NCBI GenBank assembly: GCA_039619475.1
Contig: CM077115.1
Location: 101,306,393-101,370,392, forward strand
Direction of reading: 5' to 3'
DNA length: 64,000 bases
Origin: Icerya purchasi
Taxonomy: Eukaryota; Arthropoda; Insecta; Hemiptera; Monophlebidae
The notes beneath the pieces were generated by a model. That model had not been told where the DNA came from. It ran no database searches and worked only from the letters and a program-made list of their open reading frames with translations. Below, in pieces: positions 11,131-20,240 of this stretch. The translations under genes were made by a program, and so were the position numbers. The first letter of the stretch is position 1; each line of letters opens with the position of its first letter.

Positions 11131-11317
11131 TTGTACAGTAATTAATTTTAAACACCAATTTGAAACAACTATTTAATTTATCAAATACCCCGAAGCTTCA
11201 TGATCACAGGAGTTTTTTATAATAACTTCCGTGATCATGAAGCTTCGAAACGCGTCGGGGTATTTGATAAATTAAATAGTTGTTTCAAATTGGTGTTTAA
11301 AATTAATTACTGTACAA
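11131..11317. mobile_element. Foldback element FB1 (long inverted repeat)
   Basis: The outer arms TTGTACAGTAATTAATTTTA and their exact reverse complement bound a near-perfect hairpin with a loop near 11206-11228. If TA is taken as the target duplication, the ends read CAGT...ACTG, as in Tc1/mariner and pogo elements. The right arm alone contains GAAACGCGTC (11247-11256), which has no partner in the left arm. A second copy is at 24570-24759. It lies inside the piggyBac-like element. Confidence 0.8.
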
Positions 11318-11585
11318 TATTTAATTGTTAATTGTTACAAATACACTATTAATTTTTTATATTTGTGTACTTTTAGTTTCGTATATTTCTTAATTTTAAG
11401 GAAATATATTTGCAGCCTTTGAGTCACACTGTCCATTCAGATGGATACTTTGTATCTCGGGAGGAGGGGGTGATAGGTGACTTTTTTTTTTTTTTTAAAT
11501 TACTAACTATTGATAAATTAATGCATATACTGAGTTTTAGAATTTTAGGATAAAAAATAAAAATGTGTGACTCTGAGAAGGTTAA

Positions 11586-12459
11586 ATAAATTCGTTATAA
11601 CGCGCGAACACCTTAACGTTGTATTATTTTTCTCCTTTACGAAAATAAATTTTAATCCTTTAACGACTATATCGTAAATCTCACGCGAAGGTGAGGGGGA
11701 TTCATCGAGTTTCACTAAATCTGGTCCGAAGGAGCGGAACGGTCCAAATTAAAAGAAAAATAGCTTACATAATTAAAGGCAGCACAAAAGGAACCAGAGT
11801 AAAAATCGAAAAGACAGAATGAAATAAACAGAACGTTGAAAACATGAAAAAGGACATACACAATTAACCACGACCACCGCGGTGTTTATAAATATATTAC
11901 TCTTATCAACTAATGATGTTAGAGGTTTCCCCAGGCGAGCGAGTCCAATGTCTTCCTTAAAATGAGTCCATGAAAAAATCGGTCGCACTTTAAGCATAAC
12001 ATCCGACCGATATTTCCAACATGCGGAAAAATTAATAAAAAACTGGAAAACGCTAAAGATATACAACAATCTTCCTCAGTTCTGCACATTTCTGATGCTT
12101 GTGCCGTGCTGTTGTGGTTCTAATTTTACATTGCTCGAATTAGCATATAGCTGAGATTGTAAGTACGAACAAGTTGAGAAATCGGCACTAGTTGAACAGC
12201 GGAAAAAATATACGATATTGTATCAAGACAGGGAAATTGGTTCAGCATGACGAAAAAAGGCTTTTACGTGTTCGGGTTTCCGTTTGTTTCTAAAATTTTA
12301 TCGCGTCGCTCGATAAGAGTTTGCTTCTGACGATGGCGAGAGTGTGTAAGTTTTTCAAAACGTAAAATATCAAAAAAAATCTTAAAACACGACCAGCTCG
12401 GCTGTAAATTTTTAATCTCAAAAATTAAAATACGGTGGTTTTCAAACACAGTTTATCGC
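11586..12459. other. No recognised gene
   Basis: Mixed AT-rich sequence with short open frames on the minus strand that lack any motif. GATGGCGAGAGTGTGTAAGT near 12330 has a donor-like GTAAGT but no coding context to support an exon. Confidence 0.45.
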
Positions 12460-12840
12460 GTCAGATCGTTGATTCTTTCGATGTGTTTCATCGCGTTTGG
12501 AATCCGTTGCGAGATTGAAATATCAAGCCTCTGAGAGTTCGGTCGGCCTAGTTACAAAAATTCCTCTCTGCGATGTGCGGTAACGCGCGTAGCGGGTTTC
12601 TGATTTTCGGGGCGAAATTGGCCGTCGATCATCGTCGATTTTAAGGTGAAAATTCAATTTCGGTATTTCAGGTTGGGTCCTTTGACCAAACGGAGGAGAT
12701 GTCGGATGAAATCAGTCTCGGACGAAGGCGGCAGATAATTAGTGCTGGTCAACCTTGAAAACACCGCAGGAAGCGCTGGACTGTTATTAGCGCCGGAGGG
12801 TCCGCGGGATGCGCGCATATATTTTCGTTATACGTGTAAT
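12460..12840. other. CpG-rich island
   Basis: CpG density is far above the surroundings (for example GGTAACGCGCGTAGCGGG near 12577). An acceptor-like TTTCAG ends at 12671 and is followed by 28 sense codons (GSFDQTEEMSDEISLGRRRQ) before a stop. The stretch could be promoter DNA or an exon; neither is proven. Confidence 0.3.
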
Positions 12841-13370
12841 ATAGGTATGGTCGCTGTGCCTCCAGTGCGCCCTTCTCTATACACATTTAATATAAATTTC
12901 TTACATGCGCACAATACACGAGAATGCCTTTTAATAATTGGATTCTTCATGCTACCAGGGTGTCTGCGGTATTTTCACATTACTCAATATCGGACTCTCT
13001 CGAACACACTTTCATTATTATTACCATTATTATTTTTACTATTATTTTTTTTTTTTTTAAATGAATTATGACATCGCTACCGAGTCCATCTCGCCTGTCC
13101 GATGAAAACTTTTAAATTAAATTTCGTTTTACGACCTTGACGTTTTATGCCGCACCGTGCACTCTCACCCGTATCAACGCGATTTTGACATTTTTGTTTT
13201 TACCTTTTTTCCCCTCTTCTCATTTCGCCAGTTTAATTACCGGGGGGCATGTTAGCCTCTTGTTCGAGATTAACGAACACACGTACATTAAATAAAAGTC
13301 AACCTTATAATAAGGTAAATGAATTAACGATAAACAAAAAAAAAAGAGAAGCTCTGGTACATATTTCACC

Positions 13371-13415
<45 letters not shown>

Positions 13416-13854
13416 ATAACAAAACCATAAAGGCGTGGTTCTATGGCATTTTCCGCTATACGAAAAATTTCATAACCAGAACCAATCCCCTCGCATAGAA
13501 ATAGTGCTTCCGATACGTCATCGTGACTTGAAATAATGCCAACATACACGCGCACCCGCCGCGAGGTGTGCAACAAAAAAATACATGTAATTCTTCTGGA
13601 CTTATGCGCGAATTTTATTTACAGTAAAAATTCGTGTATTTATTTCATTTTTATCAATGACGACGATCTCTCAGTTTATTAAATTGTTTTAATTATTGTT
13701 TTGCGTTCCGAAGCTGTTTCGAACGGGTTTTGAAACAGAGGGAAATATTAAGACTTGAAAACATGGCGAGATTTTTTAAAATCGGAGTAACGAAAATCGT
13801 GAGGGCCCTTCAGCTCTCTGATTAAACGTTGTTTTGTATTTGTAATTATTGTTT

Positions 13855-13925
<71 letters not shown>

Positions 13926-14035
13926 GTTGTTGTTATTACTGGGTGATGCAGGCGCTTTCTGATCTATCGACCGAGGATTTATGTAGTAAGTGAATAGAAT
14001 AATTTTATAAATTTCATCAATAAAATATTTTTTAT
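12841..14035. other. No recognised gene; poly(A) and (TTA)n tracts
   Basis: A 38-base A run lies at 13372-13409 and a (TTA)n tract at about 13852-13930. The minus-strand open frame crossing the A run is an artefact (a poly-Phe tract). Nothing else is recognised. Confidence 0.6.
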
Positions 14036-14608
14036 TTGAATCTGTTGCATTGCTTTTGTGTTTTTACATCCTCAGACATTCTTTCTCTGTCACGCTCTAA
14101 TCATTCTAGACTTTGGACTGACATGTATCCATCTTTATTCTCAAATCGCTTTTCACAGTGCCGTCTTATTCAACCGGTTCCTAGTTTCCTGCCTTGGTTT
14201 CAATCTATTCCTACCTGTCGTCGTTCCACTGTTCTTTCCTTAATTAGGCTTAGAATCAATCATTCTCTACTCCCCTCTTCTCGCTTTTGTTTTTGCTTTA
14301 GCTCTTTCTCCTTTCTGCTCTCTTCACGCTTCTGAGCCTTCTTGTGTTTGTGACTCAAATCACATCCTATTCGAAGTTCTACACTCTCTAACGAACGCTC
14401 CTTTCTTTACGTCCAACTTCTAGTTTTGGGTCTTCCTACTCCCTTTAACGCTACCTATATCCTTTCCTTCCCATTGCCTTCAGTTATTCCATTCCTACAC
14501 TGTCCTTTGTATTTTCCATTTCTGACCGCTTGGCTATTTAGTTATAACTCTTAATTTTTCATGTTGTTGGGTCAAGGCTGCTGGCGCGCCCAGGGTAGGA
14601 AAAAAAAA
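14036..14608 (+). mobile_element. RNase H LINE family, 3' fragment (copy B)
   Basis: The reading starts in the linker after RNase H (SNHSRLWTDMYPSLFSNRFS), followed by QPVPSFLPWFQSIP and VLSLIRLRINHSLL, each with close partners in the copies at 318 and 62261. The Cys/His motif is damaged (CDSNHILFEVL near 14352). The 3' end is TGTTGGGTCAAGGCTGCTGG followed by CGCGCCC and an A tail at 14599-14608. GGG (14569-14571) can pair with CCC (14589-14591) to form the family 3' hairpin. Confidence 0.85.
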
Positions 14609-14794
14609 AAGTGTTTTTACACGGGAAGCTTTCCATCCCTTTTGCGTCTTAGTGAAAGAAAATCGGTTACTTACGCTAACTCGTTAATGCATAGTGTTTC
14701 TCATGTTTCGTTGAGCGGCGAAAATTTAAAACAAATTTATTTATTCCGATTTTAACATTTTCTGGCAATTTCATTTTTTTTTTTTAAATTTCAT

Positions 14795-15409
14795 ATATCC
14801 TTTATTATTCAGCTCATAGAAATTTTATGGGCTGTTGTTCCCAGTCACTTTGACATTGAGGACAATGACGCGGTACAGACTTTCTAGTTCGGTCGGCCGC
14901 CGCTCTCAATGGTTTTTTCTCTAGCCACTTTTTAACTTCCAACTTAGTCTTCCTTTCTTAAAATCAATCATTCCAAACTTTGGTTGGACAGATACCCTTC
15001 CTTATTCTCTAATCGCGTTTCGCGCTATGATACATCCGGCACCTAGTCCTCAGCTTTGGCTTCTTTCTATTCAGTTCAATCGTTGTCCCACCGTTGTTTC
15101 CTTAATCTAATTAAGAATTAATCGTTTTTTTCTTCCCGCTTCTTGCTTCTGTTTTTCTCTATCTCCTTTTCCTTTCTGTCTCCTCCACGACGACATCGAT
15201 TCTCCTTTTGAAAGAGAGATGCAAACTATGTTTTCTTCGAATGTTCACCTCTTGCTAACAAACGTTCCTTTTTGTATAATTTTGGCTCTTGGTGTTCTGG
15301 CTTCTTACGGTGCTTCCTTTATCTTTTCCTTTCCATCTCCTTCAGTATCTAATTTCTTAACATTATACATTCAAGTAGTTGAGTCAAAGCCAAGAGTGAA
15401 TCTAAAAAA
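14795..15409 (+). mobile_element. RNase H LINE family, 3' fragment (copy C)
   Basis: This fragment starts at the end of RNase H (LWAVVPSHFDIEDNDA, equivalent to the WVPSHSG...GNEAAD motif) and continues through INHSKLWLDRYPSLFSNRVS to a Cys/His-like end (DANYVFFECSPL near 15218-15255). Several frameshifts and stops break it. The terminal TTGAGTCAAAGCCAAGAG near 15379-15396 is an eroded version of the family 3' end. It follows copy B in the same orientation, only about 190 bp away. Confidence 0.7.
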
Positions 15410-16339
15410 TAAATACATCAAAAATTATTTTATGCAGTTTTACATAAGTATCTGAAAGGGTGAAATGTTAGACTACTAAGAGTTTCATTAAAAAAAAAAA
15501 AAAAAAAAAAAGCCTCAAAACCCGGAAACCCATAGAAAGAAATAAGACTGGTACGCTTTAATAATAATAAAAAAAAAATAATAATTTAAAGAATATAAAT
15601 ATTTTTTTGTAATTTTTAATTAAATAAAAAAAAAAAAGCAAACACACAAACAAAGCAAGAACAAATTTTCGATGGGAAGAAAAAAGTTCAGCGGTCTGTA
15701 GAAAGAAAGAGACGGTCATAAGACAATAGTTCCAATGAGTATCTGACTAAATCAGACACGGCCGGTTTAGTAGCCAGGAACGAAAGAACACTATTTTGCT
15801 TGTTACACTGGAATTACCGGAAGTGTGCGACATAAACGCGTAACCGTCACACTGGTACGACTTTTTGCGGATGAATTGAATAACATCAAAAGTACGATCA
15901 GTCGTCACAGCTCTCGGTATTATTAGTGTTGTGGATGTAAATCGTTTTAGGAATTTGCGGTACTGTTCTCGCTGTGTGATTTAGTTTAATTTATGAAAAA
16001 ACAAAACGAAAACAAGAGCCTCCTTTTCTTTCAGACTTTTTAGCGGAAAAATTATTTTATTTAGATTTTTTTAAAAATTACACAGGGACTATTAAAGAAA
16101 AATTTGTAAAAACGTTTGATTTCATTCCCATTCCTCCACGCTAGAAAAAACCTGCCGAGCTATGTCAACCTAGCTTTTTATTTCAATGTTCACCTGCCTA
16201 CTTATATTGAATGCAATTAAAAACTAGCTTATTCTTAATTCTCTTTCTACTAATTGCCGTTATTATTATTTAAATATTCGGTACCACCTAGCGACCGAGC
16301 TTTGCTTGGATTTAGCATATTTTCGTGAGTTTCACAAAC
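15410..16339. other. No recognised gene
   Basis: An A run at about 15490-15511 and A-rich patches precede a CpG-richer part at 15740-15960 with no recognisable coding. The 3' part is AT-rich. Confidence 0.5.
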
Positions 16340-16850
16340 ATTTATAAAAATGTTTTTTTTTTTTTTTTTTTTGCATAAAATAAATACCGACTTCGAGGTT
16401 TATCATAAAAAAAGTAATTTAATAAAAATGCACTAAAAAGTAAAAAGTGTAATTACTCCCGATAAGAAAAGATATATCAGAGTATGTGATATACCCTTAA
16501 AGGTGATATCGTAATTCTTATACAACATTAATACCTTAATTAGAGCCGACATCAAATTCATATTACATATTACAATATCTAGGAAAAATTTAATGAACAT
16601 TTAATGCAGTTTTTTTTTTAATTATTATTTTAATATGTAATACGAATCTTACTGTAATTAAGGTATATTAATGTTGTATAAGAATTACGATAATATCACC
16701 TTTAAGATCACACTCTGAAATATATTTTCTTATCGGGAGTAATTACACTTTTTACTTTTTAGTGTGTTTTTATTAAATTTTTATAAAAAACCTTCAAGTA
16801 TCGGTATTTATTTTTTGTAAAAAAAGAGCATTTTATTTTACAATTTTTAG
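16340..16850. mobile_element. Unclassified foldback element (about 440-510 bp)
   Basis: AAAATAAATACCGA at 16377-16390 pairs with TCGGTATTTATTTT at 16801-16814, and the pairing continues inward for some 170 bases (for example GTGTAATTACTCCCGATAAG near 16447 against CTTATCGGGAGTAATTACAC near 16730). The loop lies near 16590-16630. Pairing may extend outward across the T run to about 16340 and 16850. No coding remains and no target duplication can be set with confidence. Confidence 0.8.
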
Positions 16851-18378
16851 CGTTATACTTGAATTTTTTTCTTGTTAAAAATCAATTACGACGACAGATC
16901 GTTGACCGAAATAACGAGGCTACGAAATCTATCTTCCGACAATGAAGGCCACACATAATACACCTCAAGCATTATTAAGGATAACTGAAAAACTACCGGT
17001 CAGATCTTGATTAACGGTAATAGTAATACGCACGTAATATAACAGTTGCAATTGCTTTACATTTTATTTTTTATTCGACGTTAAACGCGTGCGTCTTTTA
17101 GTGTTCGCGTAGTATTCCCCGAAATCACAAGTATCACGAACAAAATTATTTCAATGCGAAATTTCAATCTTCTCTCTTTGAAATAATAAATATAAGTGAA
17201 TAATTCTTTGTTTGGATTAAACCCAAAATGCGAGAATTTAATCACTAACACGAATACTGTTTATCTCTATTTCCTCGAATAAGCGTGATTTCTAATCCCC
17301 CCCCCCAAAAAAAAACAAACTATTCGTGAATTTTATCAAGATCGTCAAAGTTATTTCCGAGATCTCATACTAGAATTGCTCATTTAATAACGTACATATT
17401 AACCGAGTTCCGCTTGGATCTATTTTGAACTTGCAAATTAATCAACGGATTTTACAAGCAGACGTTTAGTAGTAATAATGCTCGTACAACCTGAAAAATA
17501 TGCGCTTTCTTCTATACATCGCATTATTCCTCCGCGTGACAGAACATAAAAAAAGATTACATCATAAACCAGAAATATTTATTACAAATTATCATCTGTG
17601 TATTTGAAATTAAAGTAAAGTAAGTATCACGGATATCCCTGATAAGGTATCGCGGATTGTGGAATTAAGATTTTCATAATATATTGAACCTAATGGATCT
17701 AAAGAGAATATTTTGGAGACCAGTTCCTTTCTCTCGGCCGCCAATATACGTGACATATATTTAAATCCGTTGTGTATAGTGTAAGTGAATGTATTTCATC
17801 ACGAAATAAAGATATGAAGTGGCATTGTCTGTTTAAATAAATTTGTTATAACACGGTGATTGTTTTGCTTACTTTTTACTAAACTTTAAAAATACGACGA
17901 TCATGACTGTTTGTCTTTCTTTTAAACTAACCCGCTTTGTGGAATTTTCTCCACCACACAAGACTTCGACCAATCAATTTATTCTAAACCCCTAAAAACT
18001 TCTAATTCGTTAATTTTATCAAAACCGTTATAGCCTTTTTTTTTTATTCTTTTTTTCCTCCCCCCCCCCGTTGTGCCTAGCTTTCGCAATCGGTCCATTC
18101 AACATTCTTTTTTTTTATTTATTATTACTTTTTTTTTCGCGCTTCTCTTCATTTACAGGTACATCTTTTGCCGTTATAGCTGTTTCCAATAATCTAGTTA
18201 TAATATATATATATAAAAATCAGCCCTTGGGACCTCGTAACTGCTTGTAGAAAAGAATCGTTTTCAATTGACTTAGCCGTCTTATGCTGTTGTGTACCTC
18301 ATAGAAAATTGTGACGGACATTATAATGAAACATTTTTCGTAGTGTACCTCGAGCTGACAGTGCATGGTCATTAATAT
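16851..18378. other. No recognised gene
   Basis: AT-rich with a C run at 17299-17307, another near 18060-18069 and a short (TA)n at 18204-18215. No motif was recognised. Confidence 0.5.
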
Positions 18379-18469
18379 GTCGTCGCTATAGCCTAGCTGC
18401 TCGAGAGCTTGACTTTCGTCACGAAGGTCTTGAGTTCGATTTCAGAGGACGACAAGAAATGATTATAAA

Positions 18470-18516
<47 letters not shown>
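18379..18516 (+). mobile_element. tRNA-derived SINE with (TAA)n tail
   Basis: A 75-bp tRNA-like head (18379-18453) has an A-box-like TAGCCTAGCTG, a B-box-like GAGTTCGATTT and complementary ends GTCGTC and GACGAC. These are the internal RNA polymerase III promoter parts of a tRNA. A short AT-rich body and a (TAA)n tail to 18516 follow. The anticodon region does not fold as a normal loop, so it is not a functional tRNA. A second, diverged copy is at 60813-60887. Confidence 0.7.
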
Positions 18517-18519
<3 letters not shown>

Positions 18520-18889
18520 CCTGGCAGTAGGTATAAAATGTATCTCCCCCTATTTTCCCGTCCAGTACGGGAGATTAGGACAACTTATTTCACTAGAAGG
18601 TTTTTTTGTTTGTTTTTTTTTTGTTTTTTAAATAATTTGCGGATCCCACAAGGCAAATGCCCGTCTGTGGGTTCCCAACATAATTATATCGTTTATTCAC
18701 AAATATAGATACATCTTAATGCTAACACCTTTATATTGATCTTATATCTATTACTTAATTATACTATAGCTTTTATTTTCACTGAGTTACATCTCATTTT
18801 TAAAAAAAATACATTCATGCCCGACACACATTCTAAAGGTAAAAAATTTACTGGTAAGCCAAAAAGTATGCAGCTAAAGAAAGGAGCTA
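18517..18889. other. No recognised gene
   Basis: T-rich and AT-rich DNA with nothing supportable. Confidence 0.45.
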
Positions 18890-19600
18890 CCGTGCATTTT
18901 TTTTCTTATATACCTTATTTAATTTTTGATGTACCTTATTTATAATTATTCTCTTTGTTTCTTTCCTTCGTCTATTCTTTTCTCAATCTTTGCACCACGC
19001 TATCAACCAAATTTTAATTTTGTCTTTCCATATTTTCAAATTGTCTTCGTCTTTAATTTCCTGCGGTATGTGACCCAAAATTTGACTCCAAATTTCCTCT
19101 TCAACATTGTCAATTTTATTGTTAGCCCCAGTAGGTCTTATAATAGATAATTTGTCATAGTTTCTAGTCTCATAAACCTTTTCCCTTGTCGGTAATATTC
19201 TTTTAATCTGTTTTATATCTTAATAGTTTACTGTAATAAAAAAAAACATTTTTGGAGACATTTCTTTATTATTATTGTCCCACCAAGTTTATTTTTAAAC
19301 ATCTTTTTTGTAGCTTACTAATTTTCCTTAATTCCGCTTCTTTTTTTTTTTTTTGCCTCCCCCAAAATTTCAATTCCGTATCTGATTCTAGACATTATTA
19401 ATGAGTGTCAACATACAATCTCGTGGTTTTGTAATTCATAACCTGTTTTAATTTGTATAAAGCCGGTATAGTCTGCCTGATTTTCCTAGCAATGTTATCA
19501 ATGTGACCTGTCCATGTTAACGCCTTATCAAATGTAATTCCAAGATACTTAAAATTATCAACTGTTTCTATCGGGGGTCACAAAAGCAAACTTCCGCTCC
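18890..19600 (-). mobile_element. Non-LTR reverse transcriptase C-terminal fragment
   Basis: On the minus strand, about 19600 to 19375 reads DNFKYLGITFDKALTWTGHI, then KIRQTIPALYKLK and SRIRYGIEIWG. YLGITFD, the W..HI and the final GIEIWG are standard for the RT thumb of non-LTR elements. A further reading downstream (ILPTREKVYETRNYDKLS, then EIWSQILGHIP, about 19190-18985) may be its C-terminal region. No catalytic box and no RNase H are seen. Runs of A and T break the frame. Confidence 0.6.
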
Positions 19601-19679
19601 ATATCCGGCAGTATTATTATATCGTATCCGGTCGAACGTTCTAAATTATATCCTCATCTTTGACCGATAGATCAGAAAC

Positions 19680-20240
19680 CCCTTTAGTATTTATTCGTCA
19701 ATATCACGAAATAGTTTATCTGCGTCAAATGTGCTGAATAAATTATGTCTAAATCTTGTATTAGCCCGCATTCATACTTGTCGTCATCCGTTATTCCCCG
19801 TTTCTTCAAGTTTTATTTGGTTCGTGTCGTTCCGCTTCTTATTAAAGGTTCGCCACAGGATGTAGTCTAAATCGTAGCCGGTTGGAAAAGCTTTATTTAC
19901 ATTTCTATCATTTTTAGTTCTAGTTCTCCGGGCTTCCAGTCTTGCGGCCTTAACAGAGCTTTTCAGTTCTTCAGCTGTTTGAAGTAAGCTACTCGTATGT
20001 CTGGATTTTAGTCTCCTCTCAGCTAGTCCTTCATAGTTGTGAAGTGGATGGTGGTTGTCATTAGCTGTTTTCCATCTTTATTTCTTGCCTGCCACATTAC
20101 GCCTGATATCCCCAGTGGTGCCATTTCACTAAGAACATGCAGATCACTTAGGGGCGTAGGTTTGAGACAATCGGTGGTAATTCTGCACGTTTCATTTATC
20201 TATATTTTTTGTATGTGCAAAGCGACTCCAAACCAGCAGT
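19680..20240 (-). mobile_element. CR1/Jockey-like non-LTR element, C-terminal fragment
   Basis: The minus strand reads CRITTDCLKPTPLSDLHVLS, a diverged form of the C..I.GCLKPTP...L..L.GIAPP block found at the end of many CR1 and Jockey reverse transcriptases. It is followed by RRLKSRHTSSLLQTAEELK and a D.ILWRTFNKKRN segment, and finishes with ECGLIQDLDIIYS, close to the usual CG..QD.DHI...C. The same block order is found at 25549-26390. It lies immediately 5' (on the minus strand) of the fragment at 18890-19600, which seems to be a different family. Confidence 0.55.

Larger units (their letters stand above)
10543..11581. mobile_element. piggyBac-like non-autonomous element bounded by TTAA
   Basis: The element is flanked by TTAA at 10539-10542 and 11582-11585, the target duplication specific to piggyBac. 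The left end reads CCCTTTCAGTCACTGTGTCC and the right end, reverse-complemented, CCTTCTCAGAGTCACAC, giving imperfect terminal repeats. Sub-terminal palindromic blocks (TCCATTTCAATGGA near 10559, TCCATCCGAATGGG near 10636, TCCATTCAGATGGA near 11432) are of the kind piggyBac transposases bind, and the block at 11416-11446 is a direct copy of the left end. A 30-codon open frame remains inside. The length of 1039 bp is too short for a transposase of about 600 residues, so this is a deletion derivative that would need a helper in trans. A foldback element is nested at 11131-11317. Confidence 0.75.

Noticed and set aside
11131..11317. FB1 as a functional hammerhead ribozyme
   Set aside because: The GAAAC...GTC half is present but the CTGATGA half expected between stems I and II is missing in both FB copies.
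13220..13576. 118-codon minus-strand frame
   Set aside because: It depends on a poly-Phe tract from the 38-base A run and has no motif on either side.
18379..18453. Functional tRNA gene
   Set aside because: The anticodon arm cannot form a normal seven-base loop, and the diverged copy at 60813 plus a (TAA)n tail point to a SINE.
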